DNA of 38,612 nt from Longimicrobium sp. (lineage in GTDB: Bacteria > Gemmatimonadota > Gemmatimonadetes > Longimicrobiales > Longimicrobiaceae). Positions 1 to 7,729 of this stretch are shown one piece after another (within the stretch, counting starts at the first letter, position 1; each line of letters opens with the position of its first letter). The notes beneath the pieces are model-generated. The model did not search any database. It was not told the origin of the DNA and was given only the letters and a program-made list of their open reading frames with translations. The position numbers and the translations under genes were made by a program. The stretch is taken from contig DASVTZ010000154.1 in assembly GCA_036387335.1 (NCBI GenBank), positions 1 to 38,612 on the forward strand, in the 5' to 3' direction.

Positions 1-12
1 CTTCCCCGCCCC

Positions 13-462
13 TCACCCGCCCGTCGATCCAAACCCGCCGGTCCCCCGATCCGTGGCACTCAGCTCCGACGCCTCCTCCACCACCGGCGTCTCGAATCGC
101 GCGAACACCAGCTGCGCGATCCTCATCCCCCGCGGAATCGGCACCGGATCCGGGCCGGCGTTCCACACGATCACGCGCAGCTCGCCGCGATAGTCCGGGT
201 CGATGGTGGCGGGCGTGTTCGGCAGAGTGATCCCGTGCCGCAGCGCCAGCCCGGAGCGCGGCCGCACCTGGCACTCGACGTCGGGCGGCAGCTCGATCTC
301 CAGCCCCGTCGCCACCAGCCTTCGCTCCCCCGCCGCCAGCACGAAGTCCGGCTCCGCCGAAGCGACGTCGTACCCCGCCGCCCCCGGCGTCTGCCGCGCG
401 GGGAGCGGAAGATCGGGATTGGAGGGTAGCCTGCGAAAACACACCGTCATCGGCGGAGGCAT
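13..462 (-). CDS. dut: dUTP diphosphatase (dUTPase)
   Basis: Hydrolyses dUTP to dUMP and pyrophosphate, keeping uracil out of DNA and supplying dUMP for thymidylate synthesis in the cytosol. The 149-residue product has the trimeric dUTPase motifs in order: PGAAGYD near residue 30, [11 protein letters not shown] in the middle (Ser/Arg of the phosphate site), the uridine-binding hairpin [26 protein letters not shown], and the C-terminal P-loop-like [10 protein letters not shown]. Length is normal for the family (about 145-155). The ATG at 462 was chosen because everything 5' of it in this frame is the shadow of the neighbouring gene; the ATG shares one base with that gene's TGA (TGATG), implying translational coupling to the lipoprotein frame upstream. 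Identification is secure; the exact Met (462 or 450) is less so. Confidence 0.95.
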   Translation of the reverse strand: MPPPMTVCFRRLPSNPDLPLPARQTPGAAGYDVASAEPDFVLAAGERRLVATGLEIELPPDVECQVRPRSGLALRHGITLPNTPATIDPDYRGELRVIVWNAGPDPVPIPRGMRIAQLVFARFETPVVEEASELSATDRGTGGFGSTGG

Positions 463-1074
463 CAGAACTGGCTCTGAGTCTTGCGCCGCTCCCAGAGCCC
501 CGCTTCCGGGGTGGTGTAAGTCAGCACCACGGCCGGGAGACCGGGCTGCAGCGCCAGCATCACCTGTGCACCGTTTACCGGGTCGGTCCATCGCTTCAGG
601 AAGCCGCCGGTCCCCTGCACCAGCGCCGCACAGGGCTCGCCCTGCCCGATCTGCTTCGCGACGCCCTCCAGCTCCGGATACCGGCGCGAGACACCCTGAT
701 CGAACAGGTTGAGCTTCATTACGCACTCTGCTTGCGACTGGAACGTCGCGGCGTAACCGGCGCGGAACATCCCGTGTTCCGGGTGCACGAAGAAGATGAG
801 ATCCGCCTGCTGCCCCGCGAGCGACTCCGGATACCCGAGCACCTTCACCCCCTCCGCGTCGTCGCTGTGGTTCGGCGGATCACCTCGCCGGGCGACGATC
901 GCTTTCACGTCCGTCCCCCCACGCGATCCCGGCCACCCCGGTGATCGTCGGGCCGGCGGTGTCGGGGGCGGCGGCGTTCTCCGCTTCGGCGGAACCGGCG
1001 GACGCGTTCTCCGGCGTCGAACACCCCAGCATCGCGGCGGCGGCGCTGGCCAGCAGGAGCGGCATGATCTTCAT
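462..1074 (-). pseudogene. Lipoprotein gene interrupted by a +1 frameshift in a G6 tract
   Basis: Two frames look like one secreted protein. The 5' part (1074 to about 915) starts with ATG and encodes a lipobox signal peptide (hydrophobic stretch ending LASAAAAMLGC), then an Ala/Glu-rich linker and TITGVAGIAWGD. The 3' part continues in another frame from about 915 to the stop at 462 ([18 protein letters not shown]... to TQSQF). Removing one G from the six at 915-920 joins them as ...GIAWG-TDVKAIVARRG..., a continuous roughly 203-residue lipoprotein; total length minus one is divisible by three. The junction resembles the common pattern of a GIxWG strand followed by an (A/D)V...LG-P-type helix, though I do not recognise the family. 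Either a genuine broken gene, a slippage site, or a sequencing error. A GTG at 908 could start the 3' part alone but would lack a signal peptide. Confidence 0.7.
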
Positions 1075-1121
1075 CGGCGGTCTTCGATCCGGAGACGCGG
1101 TCAGGAGCTGCGGACGCGAGA

Positions 1122-1153
1122 AGGGACGGCCTCCCGCGTGGGAAGCCGTCCCC
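1122..1153 (-). terminator. Hairpin downstream of ald
   Basis: Thirteen-base arms with one mismatch (1123-1135 and 1140-1152) around a four-base loop, 25 bases after the ald stop and 48 bases before the lipoprotein start. No strong T tract follows on the minus strand (TTCTCG), so it is a probable but not textbook terminator. Confidence 0.55.
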
Positions 1154-1177
1154 TTCGATTTACTGCTCCAGCACCCT

Positions 1178-2290
1178 TTAAGCCAGGACGCTGTCCAGCG
1201 CCACCAGCGGCAGCCCGAACGCCTCGGCGACGCCCGGGTACACCACCTGCCCGCCGACCACGTTCAGCCCCAGCGCGAGCGCGCGGTCCTGCCGGCACGC
1301 CTCCTCCCACCCGAGGCGCGCCAGACGCGCCGCGTATGGGAACGTCGCGTTGGTCAGCGCCAGCGTGGAGGTGCGCGGCACCCCGCCCGGCATGTTGGCC
1401 ACGCCGTAGTGGATCACGCCGTCGATCTCGTAGATGGGGTTCTCGTGCGTCGTGGGGCGGATCGTCTCCACGCACCCGCCCTGGTCCACGGCCACGTCCA
1501 CGATCACGGAGCCCTTCTTCATCCGCTTCAGGTCCTCGCGCAGCACCAGCTTGGGAGCCTTGGCGCCCGGCACCAGCACGGCACCCACCAGCAGGTCGGC
1601 CGTCTCCAGCCGCTCCAGGATGTTGTGGCGGTTGGAGTAGATCATCTCCACGTTCGCCGGCATCACGTCGGAGAGGTAGCGCAGGCGGTCCAGCGAGAGG
1701 TCCAGGATGGTGACGCGGGCGCCGAAGCCGGCCGCCATCTTGGCCGCGTTGATCCCCACCACGCCGCCGCCGATGATCACCACGTTGGCGGGCGCCACGC
1801 CCGGCACGCCGCCCAGCAGCATCCCGCGGCCGCCGTAGTACTTCTCCAGGTACTTGGCGCCGGCCTGGATCGCCATGCGGCCGGCGACCTCGCTCATGGG
1901 GGTGAGCAGCGGGAGCTCGCCGTTGGGGAGCTGCACCGTCTCGTACGCCACGGCCACCGCGTTGGAGGCGATGAGGGCGCGGGTGAGCGCCTCGTCGGCC
2001 GCGAAGTGGAAGTAGGTGAAGAGGAGCTGGTTGGGGCGGATGCGCGGGTACTCCACCGCGATCGGCTCCTTGACCTTCATGATCATCTCGGCGCGGGCCC
2101 ACACCTCTTCCACGTCGTGGACGGTGGCGCCGGCCGCCTCGTACTGGGCGTCCGAGAAACCGCTCCCCAGCCCGCCGCCGCGCTCCACCATCACGCGGTG
2201 GCCGGCCTGCACGAGCGCCTCGGCCCCGGCGGGGACGAGAGCGATGCGGTTCTCGTTGGTCTTGATCTCTTTCGGAACCCCGATCAGCAT
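1178..2290 (-). CDS. ald: Alanine dehydrogenase
   Basis: Catalyses the reversible NAD-dependent oxidative deamination of L-alanine to pyruvate and ammonia, linking carbon and nitrogen metabolism in the cytosol. The 370-residue product begins [20 protein letters not shown], the family signature (substrate-binding Arg15 and the Lys74-region KVKEP), has the substrate-site [11 protein letters not shown], the Rossmann glycine motif [15 protein letters not shown] around residues 170-185, and the DVAVDQGG and conserved [16 protein letters not shown] segments typical of Ald. Length matches the family (about 370). The ATG at 2290 is set by homology; no good Shine-Dalgarno sequence precedes it. It is separated from pnp by a repeat element and followed by a hairpin, so it is probably its own unit. 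Confidence 0.96.
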   Translation of the reverse strand: MLIGVPKEIKTNENRIALVPAGAEALVQAGHRVMVERGGGLGSGFSDAQYEAAGATVHDVEEVWARAEMIMKVKEPIAVEYPRIRPNQLLFTYFHFAADEALTRALIASNAVAVAYETVQLPNGELPLLTPMSEVAGRMAIQAGAKYLEKYYGGRGMLLGGVPGVAPANVVIIGGGVVGINAAKMAAGFGARVTILDLSLDRLRYLSDVMPANVEMIYSNRHNILERLETADLLVGAVLVPGAKAPKLVLREDLKRMKKGSVIVDVAVDQGGCVETIRPTTHENPIYEIDGVIHYGVANMPGGVPRTSTLALTNATFPYAARLARLGWEEACRQDRALALGLNVVGGQVVYPGVAEAFGLPLVALDSVLA

Positions 2291-2430
2291 GAGCGGTCTT
2301 CGCCTGATGGGAGGTGTATCGCAAGCGCCCGCGACAGCCGCGGGGCGGGCGGGCGCACAATATGGCACGCCCGCATCCGTTTGGCGAGCCTCCGCGCCCC
2401 TCGCCAGAAACGTACCTCGAAACAACCAGT

Positions 2431-2604
2431 CTCACGCGGAGACGCGGAGACGCAGAAAGAACAACAGCAAAAAGCTCACGCAGAGAACACAGAAGGAACA
2501 GAAAGCCACAGAGAACTTCCTTTGCTTTTCTCTCTGTGTCTCTGTGTCTCTGTGTGAGCCATGCAGTTGCAGCTCTCCCCCGCGTCTCCGCGTCTCCGCG
2601 TGAG
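2431..2604. repeat. Nested palindromic repeat (GAGACGCGGAGACGC / CTCTGTGTCTCTGTG family)
   Basis: Outer 23-base arms at 2431-2453 and 2582-2604 are perfect reverse complements (built of CGCGGAGA units). Inside lies a second, looser inverted repeat rich in CACAGAG/CTCTGTG units, ending with a GAGCCATGCAGTTGC box. A related element occupies 31082-31193. It fills the ald-pnp gap, makes spurious open frames on both strands and carries no gene. The rest of 2291-2430 shows nothing I can name. Confidence 0.8.
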
Positions 2605-2632
2605 GCTGCAGTTACGAAGACCGCGAATGGAA

Positions 2633-2666
2633 AGCGCCCGGACACCGCGAACGGTGCCCGGGCGCT
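2633..2666 (-). terminator. Terminator hairpin after pnp
   Basis: Fourteen-base arms (2633-2646 and 2653-2666) with one mismatch and a six-base loop, 20 bases beyond the pnp stop. On the minus strand the stem ends GCGCTTTCC, a short T run. Probable end of the rpsO-pnp unit. Confidence 0.7.
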
Positions 2667-2686
2667 ATCAAGACGAACGGCGCGGC

Positions 2687-4801
2687 TCAGGCCGGCTGCG
2701 ACTCGCCCTTCTGCGCCAGCTCGGCCAGCGCGGCCTTGCGCGACAGGCGCAGGCGGCCCTTCTCGTCGATCGAGAGGAGCTTCACCTGCACGGCGTCGCC
2801 CTTCTTGAGCGCGTCCTCCGTCTTGTCCAGGCGCCCGTCCTGGATCTCGGAGATGTGGAGCAGCCCCTCGGTACCCGGAAGGATCTCCACGAACGCCCCG
2901 AACGCGGTGGTGTTCTTGACCACGCCGTCGTAGATGCGGCCCACCTCGGCCTCCTCGGTCATCCCGGCGATCATCCGGCGCGCCATCTCGCCGGCCTCGC
3001 GCCCGACCGCGGCGATCGTCACCGTGCCGTCGTCGTCGATGTTGATCGACGCGCCGGTCGACTCCTGGATCGCGCGGATCGTCTTCCCCTTGGGCCCGAT
3101 GATCTCGCCGATCTTGGCCACGGGGACCTTGATGGTAATGATCCGCGGCGCGTACGGCGACATCTCCGGACGCGGCGCGGCGAGCGCCTTGTCCATCTCG
3201 TCCAGGATGTGCATCCGGCCCGTGTACGCCTTGCGCAGCGCCTCGCGCAGCAGGTCGGTGGAGAGGCCCTCCTCCAGCTTGATGTCCATCTGGATGGAGG
3301 TCACGCCCTCGCGCGTGCCGGCGACCTTGAAGTCCATGTCGCCCAGCGCGTCCTCGGAGCCCAGGATGTCGGTCAGGATGGCGACGCGGTCGCCCTCCTT
3401 GATCAGCCCCATCGCCACGCCCGCCACCGAGGCACGCATCGGCACGCCGGCATCCATCAGCGCCAGCGAGCCCGAGCACACCGACGCCATCGACGACGAC
3501 CCGTTGCTCTCCAGGATGTCGCTCACGATGCGGATGGTGTACGGGAACTCCTCGTACGCCGGCAGCAGCGGCTCCAGCGCGCGCTCCGCCAGGTGCCCGT
3601 GCCCGATCTCGCGGCGGCTCGTGCCGCGCATGGGCCGCACCTCGCCGGTGGAGTACGGCGGGAAGTTGTAGTGCAGCATGAACGACTTCTTCTGCTGCGT
3701 GGGGAAGTCGATGGTGTCGTACGCCTGCTCGTCGTCCTGCGTGCCGAGCGTGGCGGTGCCCAGCGACTGCGTCTGCCCGCGGGTGAAGAGCGCCGAGCCG
3801 TGCGCGCGCGGCAGGACGCCGGTCTCCACCGTGATGGGACGCACCTGGTCCGTGCTGCGCCCGTCGGAGCGTACGCCCTCGGCCAGGATCATCTCGCGCA
3901 TGGTGCTCTTCTCGAGGTCCTTGAACACCGAGCCGATGTCCTTCTCGCCTTCCGGGAACTCCTCGGCAAGCGCGGCCAGCGTCTCGCTGCGGGCGGTGCT
4001 CAGCGCCTCGGCGCGGCCGTGCTTGTCCGCGATGCGCAGCGCCTGCGAAACGCGCTCCGCCGCCAGCGACTCCACGCGGGCGCGGATCTCGGCCGCGGGG
4101 GCCTTGGGCGTCCACGACATCGTCGCGGGCTTGTCGATCATCGCGACCACCTCGCGCTGGATCGCGATCAGTTCGCGGATCCCGGCGTGCGCCGCCACCA
4201 GGGCGTCGGCGATCTCGTCCTCGCTCACCTCGTTGGCGCCGCCCTCCACCATGGTGATGGCGGATTCGGTGCCGGCCACGATCACGTCCAGCGTGCTGTA
4301 GCCGAGCTGCTCAAAGGTCGGGTTCAGCACCCAGTGCCCCTGGATGCGCCCGATGCGCACCGCCGCCACCGGCTCCGCGAACGGAATGCGGGAAAGGGCC
4401 AGCGCCATCGACGCGCCCGTCACCGCCAGCACGTCAGCGTCGTTCTGCTGGTCCGCCGAGACCACCGTCACGAAGATCTGCACCTCGTTCGCGAACCCTT
4501 CCGGAAAGAGGGGACGCAGCGGCCGGTCGGTCAGACGGGCGGCCAGGATCTCCTTGTCCGAAGGGCGCCCCTCGCGCTTGATGAACCCGCCGGGGAACTT
4601 CCCCGCGGCGTAGGTGCGCTCGCGGTACTCCACGGTGAGGGGGAAGAACGGGAGGTGGGTGGGGTTGTCCTGCGCCGTCGCCGCGCACAGCACCATCGTC
4701 TCGCCGAACTGCAGGGTGCACGAGCCATCGGCCTGGCGGGCCATCCGGCCCGTCTCGATGATCAGCGGGCGCCCCGCGAACTGCCTTTCCAGCTTTGCCA
4801 T
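2687..4801 (-). CDS. pnp: Polyribonucleotide nucleotidyltransferase (PNPase)
   Basis: Phosphorolytic 3'-5' exoribonuclease of the RNA degradosome; degrades RNA to nucleoside diphosphates. The 704-residue product shows the full family layout: first RNase PH domain (MAKLERQFAGRPLIIETGRMA at the N terminus; FFPLTVEYRERTYAAGKFPGGF), an all-helical linker, the second, catalytic RNase PH domain (RSDGRSTDQVRPI, RGQTQSLGTATLG, MRGTSRREIGHGHLAERAL, SNGSSSMASVCSGSLALMDAG), then KH (KIGEIIGPKGKTIRAIQ near residue 570) and S1 (GRIYDGVVKNTTAFGAFVEI near 625). Length is typical. Start ATG at 4801 fixed by homology; a weak purine-rich stretch precedes it. It follows rpsO on the same strand, the canonical rpsO-pnp order, with a hairpin between. 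Confidence 0.98.
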   Translation of the reverse strand: MAKLERQFAGRPLIIETGRMARQADGSCTLQFGETMVLCAATAQDNPTHLPFFPLTVEYRERTYAAGKFPGGFIKREGRPSDKEILAARLTDRPLRPLFPEGFANEVQIFVTVVSADQQNDADVLAVTGASMALALSRIPFAEPVAAVRIGRIQGHWVLNPTFEQLGYSTLDVIVAGTESAITMVEGGANEVSEDEIADALVAAHAGIRELIAIQREVVAMIDKPATMSWTPKAPAAEIRARVESLAAERVSQALRIADKHGRAEALSTARSETLAALAEEFPEGEKDIGSVFKDLEKSTMREMILAEGVRSDGRSTDQVRPITVETGVLPRAHGSALFTRGQTQSLGTATLGTQDDEQAYDTIDFPTQQKKSFMLHYNFPPYSTGEVRPMRGTSRREIGHGHLAERALEPLLPAYEEFPYTIRIVSDILESNGSSSMASVCSGSLALMDAGVPMRASVAGVAMGLIKEGDRVAILTDILGSEDALGDMDFKVAGTREGVTSIQMDIKLEEGLSTDLLREALRKAYTGRMHILDEMDKALAAPRPEMSPYAPRIITIKVPVAKIGEIIGPKGKTIRAIQESTGASINIDDDGTVTIAAVGREAGEMARRMIAGMTEEAEVGRIYDGVVKNTTAFGAFVEILPGTEGLLHISEIQDGRLDKTEDALKKGDAVQVKLLSIDEKGRLRLSRKAALAELAQKGESQPA

Positions 4802-4917
4802 TTTCTGTTTTCCGTTCTGCAGGATTGCCGGGGGAGGCCGCGAGCGGCACCGTGCTCCCCCGTGCACACGGCCCGCGTATCGCCTAGTTTGTCCGCTTCT
4901 TTCGCTATCTACGCGAC

Positions 4918-4949
4918 AAGGCCGCACGGGGGCTTCCCCATGCGGCCTT
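4918..4949 (-). terminator. Hairpin between rpsO and pnp
   Basis: Perfect nine-base arms (4918-4926 AAGGCCGCA, 4941-4949 its complement) with additional GGG/CCC pairing inside the 14-base loop. It lies 104 bases after the rpsO stop and 117 bases before pnp. In enterobacteria the rpsO-pnp gap holds both the rpsO terminator and an RNase III-processed stem; this hairpin could serve either role. Confidence 0.6.
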
Positions 4950-5052
4950 CTCGTCGTTCACGCGTGCTTCGTACACCCTCTGCGGACGGCCGGGCACGGC
5001 ACGCCGAAGCGCGCCGCCGCCATCCCGCGAAGCTGCCGCCGGCCGACCAACC

Positions 5053-5319
5053 TCAGTGGCGCAGCCCGAGGTCCGCGATCAGCGCGCGGTACCCTTCCAG
5101 GTCGTTGCGCTTGAGGTAGTCCAGCAGGCTGCGGCGCTGCCCGACCATCTTGAGCAGTCCGCGGCGGCTGTGGTGATCCTTCTTGTGCTCGCGGAAGTGA
5201 CCGGTCAGGTGGTTGATGCGCGCCGTAAGCAGCGCGACCTGCACCTTGGTGGAGCCACGGTCGTTCTCGTGGAGTTGGTACTTCTTGATGATGTCTTCGC
5301 GCTCGAGCGTCTCGGCCAC
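5053..5319 (-). CDS. rpsO: 30S ribosomal protein S15
   Basis: Binds 16S rRNA helices 20-22 early in assembly of the small-subunit platform. The 88-residue product carries the S15 signature ([58 protein letters not shown]). I chose the GTG at 5319 over an in-frame ATG at 5343 because CTGGAGG (5328-5334, minus strand) stands eight bases 5' of the GTG as a strong ribosome binding site and gives the usual 88-89 residues; the ATG start would put this site inside the gene. Followed by a hairpin and pnp. Upstream is the lower-GC islet described separately. Confidence 0.97.
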   Translation of the reverse strand: MAETLEREDIIKKYQLHENDRGSTKVQVALLTARINHLTGHFREHKKDHHSRRGLLKMVGQRRSLLDYLKRNDLEGYRALIADLGLRH

Positions 5320-5440
5320 GATCGGAACCTCCAGAGGAGTCAAAACTGATCAGGAAGTAGCCGACCCTTCGATGCTTCTTGTTCGGAAACGTCGCTGGAT
5401 CAACTTGCAAGCCATGGAAGCTAACAGCGCGCGCGCTTTT

Positions 5441-5644
5441 TCACAACTGCGCGCCAGTCTCGACCGAAGGCTGCTGCTCACCTTTTGCCAGCCACCCGCG
5501 TGCCCTCGCGAGGTACTGCTCGATGCGCAGCAGGTCGAAAGGCTCAGCGTCCGGGTCTTTGCGCGCCAATTCCAGCTCAGCGATCCAGGCACGGATCTTC
5601 GAAGGCTCCGAGTAGGAAGCCACTGGAACGTCGATGATCATCAT
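5441..5644 (-). CDS. Small hypothetical protein, copy 2 of a tandem paralogous pair
   Basis: A 67-residue acidic protein, no signal peptide or membrane segment. It aligns without gaps over its whole length to the protein at 5685-5888, with about half the residues identical: a shared core PVA-YS-P-(K/R)IR-WI-EL, then AEP-DL--IEQYL--A-GWL, and a variable C-terminal 15 residues. I do not recognise the family. The ATG at 5644 has AGGGGG seven bases upstream; the gap to the preceding copy is 40 bases. Codon and base use are less GC-rich than in neighbouring genes. It is the last gene of a three-gene unit headed by the HNHP protein, so a partner or inhibitor role towards that protein is conceivable but only inferred. 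Confidence 0.75.
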   Translation of the reverse strand: MMIIDVPVASYSEPSKIRAWIAELELARKDPDAEPFDLLRIEQYLARARGWLAKGEQQPSVETGAQL

Positions 5645-5684
5645 CGCTTAGCCCCCTGGATACGCCAGTTAGAACTGCGGCAAG

Positions 5685-5888
5685 TCAGGCTGCACTTCCA
5701 CTCTCCATGCCGCGACTCGACTGTGCTTCGTCGAGCCAGCCCTGCGCCATTACCAGATACTGTTCGATGAGAGTGAGGTCGTACGGCTCAGCGTGCGGGC
5801 TGTTGCGCATCGCCTTCAACTCCTTGATCCACTCTCGAATACGGGCCGGCGGTGAATACGGCGCCACCGGAAGTTCAACTATCAGCAT
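5685..5888 (-). CDS. Small hypothetical protein, copy 1 of a tandem paralogous pair
   Basis: A 67-residue protein beginning MLIVELPVAPYSPPARIREW, paralogous to the next gene. Predicted mainly helical by inspection (IREWIKELKAMR, IEQYLVMAQGWLDEAQ), with two conserved Trp. No known family recognised. Its ATG at 5888 lies three bases after the TGA of the HNHP gene, and its AGGAGG ribosome binding site is inside the last codons of that gene (TATCAGGAGGTTTGA), which indicates translational coupling. The tight coupling to the upstream gene plus duplication is the pattern often seen for toxin/immunity or enzyme/adaptor modules; that is inference. Confidence 0.78.
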   Translation of the reverse strand: MLIVELPVAPYSPPARIREWIKELKAMRNSPHAEPYDLTLIEQYLVMAQGWLDEAQSSRGMESGSAA

Positions 5889-5891
5889 CGC

Positions 5892-6386
5892 TCAAACCTC
5901 CTGATATGCGAAACGGAATTGCGCTGCCATCCTGCGTGCCACGTTGTGCGTCTGGCCGATCCATGCCTCCTCGTCCGAGAGCAAGCCCGCATGTACGAAA
6001 CGCCCGAACCTCGCGCGCGCATGGTCCATTGATCTCCAGTATGCCGCCCGCAGCTCCTCGCCTCCCGCAGACTCTTGAGCATATCCAAAATGGCGTGTAT
6101 TCGCCATTGTGCTCATGCGAAAAGCGCGCTCCGGCCCGTAAGCATACATCACTCTCACGCCATGCCTAAGCAGCATCCATATGTCCGCTTGCGAGAAGGA
6201 ATCGCTCCTCGGGTGATTGTGCAGGAACACGTTGCCCCGAAGCAAGCCCGCTTTACCGAACGGAACTGTCACCCGGTACGGCTCCCCCGGCCGGCTGCGC
6301 ACGTAGTACAGCGCCTTCCCCGCTGCGTTAAAGATCACCCCGTGCTCGACTGGCTCGTGGCGGATCAGCTCCCCCGCGCCTTCCAC
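5892..6386 (-). CDS. HNHP-motif (JAB/MPN-like) hypothetical protein, possibly N-terminally truncated
   Basis: A 164-residue product from a GTG at 6386. Residues around 50-70 read VFLHNHPRSDSFSQADI, close to the HxHP-x5-SxxD zinc motif of JAB/MPN (RadC, deubiquitinase-like) metalloproteins, and EPVEHGVIFN upstream could provide the motif's Glu. It is not an HNH nuclease motif. The C-terminal half (GEELRAAYWRSMDHARARFGRF...IGQTHNVARRMAAQFRFAYQEV) is helical and unassigned. The same frame stays open for about 29 codons before the GTG, including a plausible protein segment (TRKFSLDDFQGVS) and an Arg-rich run, then meets a TGA at 6474-6476 with no start codon between. So the gene may be the detached C-terminal domain of a larger protein, for example of phage-head or polymorphic-toxin type. 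GC content is roughly 55-60% against about 70% around it. Family assignment is tentative. Confidence 0.65.
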   Translation of the reverse strand: MEGAGELIRHEPVEHGVIFNAAGKALYYVRSRPGEPYRVTVPFGKAGLLRGNVFLHNHPRSDSFSQADIWMLLRHGVRVMYAYGPERAFRMSTMANTRHFGYAQESAGGEELRAAYWRSMDHARARFGRFVHAGLLSDEEAWIGQTHNVARRMAAQFRFAYQEV

Positions 6387-6521
6387 CGAGACGCCCTGGA
6401 AGTCGTCCAGGCTGAACTTTCGTGTACCGATCCGAGCCTCCGTGCGCCGCCTTCGTGCTTGGCATGGAGGATCTCACAGACGCCTCCGATTGGCTCAAGG
6501 ATGAGAAAGGAGGCGCAGGCG

Positions 6522-6711
6522 GTCAACCGTTAAGGCCCGTTAGGAGCGAACACGGCCAGACGCTGAAATCAGTTGTTCGACAGGTGTCCCGAAGGTGCGG
6601 GTTTGGCGCCCGGTACGGTAGCGGATGCTGCATCCGCGACTCGCGGACGATGCAGGCTCTCGCGTCTGCCGTCAAGCGTTACAGGCCCTGAAGTGCGAAC
6701 ACCGCCACGCG
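6522..6711. repeat. Imperfect direct repeat pair flanking a bulged hairpin
   Basis: Segments at 6522-6563 and 6670-6711 match at roughly three of four positions (shared blocks GTCAA-CGTTA, AGGCCC, GCGAACAC). Between them, 6628-6655 forms a hairpin (CTGCAT and CCGCGA arms with a three-base bulge on one side). The 374-base gap between the HNHP gene and ribF otherwise has no coding signal. The bulged hairpin beside a TAACGCTTGA box on the minus strand superficially recalls integron attC sites, but canonical R'/R'' boxes are not clear. Confidence 0.45.
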
Positions 6712-6760
6712 CGGCATCGCTCGTCCGGCGTGTGTCGTGAAACGGGCGGGCCGCAGGGGA

Positions 6761-7729
6761 CTACGTGAAGCCCAGGATCTCGCGCCCGCGCTGCTCGTCG
6801 GCGTGCATGGCCTGGATGAGGGCGTCGACGGAGGTGAAGGGGAGGATGTCGCGGATGCGCTCGACGAACTCCACGCGGACGCGGTCGCCGTAGATGTCGC
6901 CGCTCCAGTCCATGAGCCAGAGCTCGACGCTGGGGGCGAAGCCGGCGAAGGTGGGGCGCGGGCCCAGGTGCAGCAGCCCCGGGAGCCGCTCGCCGCGCAC
7001 CCAGCCGTGCACCGCGTAGATCCCCTCGCGCGGCAGCATCTTCTCCGGATCGCCGACCTGGATGTTGGCGGTGGGGAAGCCCAGCTCCCTCCCCTTGCGC
7101 TCGCCGCGCACGACGACGCCGTCGACGGTGTAGGAGCGGCCCAGGAGCCGGTTGGCCGCGCCGACGTCGCCGTCGCCCAGGAGGCGGCGGATGCGGGAGG
7201 AGGAGATCGGCTCGCCGTCCACCTCGACGGCTTGGACCACGTCGACGGCGAAGCCCATCTCCTGGCCGATCTGGCGCAGGGTGGCGACGCTCCCCTCGCG
7301 GTCGCGGCCGAAGCCGTGGTCGTAGCCGATCACCAGCTCGCGCATCCCCACGCGCCGCACGAGGATCTCCTCGACGAAGCGGCGGGCGGAGTAGAGCTGC
7401 AGCGTGCGGGTGAAGGGGACGAAGACGACGTACTCCAGCCCGCTCTGCGCCAGGATGTCGCGCTTCTCCGTGACCGTGGTGAGCAGCGGCGGCGCGTGCT
7501 CCGGGCGCACGATGCGCAGCGGGTGCGGATGGAAGGTCACCAGGATGCTGCGCCCGCCCACCCGCTCGGCCCGCCGCCCGATCTCTTCCAGCACCTCGCG
7601 ATGGCCGCGGTGCACGCCGTCGAAGGTGCCCACGGTCACCACGGCCGGGCGCCCGTCGCGGGGCAGCGCGGGCGGGAGCGCGGGGTCAATCGCGAACTCC
7701 CGCGGCTCGTCGCGGGGGGTGGGCGTCAC
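6761..7729 (-). CDS. ribF: Bifunctional riboflavin kinase / FAD synthetase
   Basis: Converts riboflavin to FMN and FMN to FAD in the cytosol. The 322-residue product has the N-terminal nucleotidyltransferase domain (VVTVGTFDGVHRGHREVL with the HxGH-like motif, VTFHPHPLRIVRP, YDHGFGRDREG, ISSSRIRRLL) and the C-terminal riboflavin kinase domain (GRELGFPTANI with the PTAN metal/phosphate motif, GIYAVHGWV, VEFVERIRDILPF). Length is normal. Start GTG at 7729 overlaps the truB stop (GTGA) and is preceded by GGAGG seven bases upstream, inside truB; an ATG much further 5' in this frame is a shadow of truB. Last gene of the rimP-to-ribF run. Confidence 0.96.
   Translation of the reverse strand: MTPTPRDEPREFAIDPALPPALPRDGRPAVVTVGTFDGVHRGHREVLEEIGRRAERVGGRSILVTFHPHPLRIVRPEHAPPLLTTVTEKRDILAQSGLEYVVFVPFTRTLQLYSARRFVEEILVRRVGMRELVIGYDHGFGRDREGSVATLRQIGQEMGFAVDVVQAVEVDGEPISSSRIRRLLGDGDVGAANRLLGRSYTVDGVVVRGERKGRELGFPTANIQVGDPEKMLPREGIYAVHGWVRGERLPGLLHLGPRPTFAGFAPSVELWLMDWSGDIYGDRVRVEFVERIRDILPFTSVDALIQAMHADEQRGREILGFT

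Noticed and set aside
2016-2603. Plus-strand frame with a SHAETRRR-like peptide
   Set aside because: The peptide is the translation of the nested palindromic repeat; no ribosome binding site or homologous domain.
1101-4115. A 1004-codon open frame on the minus strand
   Set aside because: Runs antiphase through ald, a repeat element and pnp, with Arg/Gly/Ala-rich composition; GC-rich shadow frame.
5892-6386. HNHP motif as an HNH endonuclease
   Set aside because: An HNH nuclease needs a different spacing and a beta-beta-alpha metal finger; HxHP...SxxD fits JAB/MPN better.
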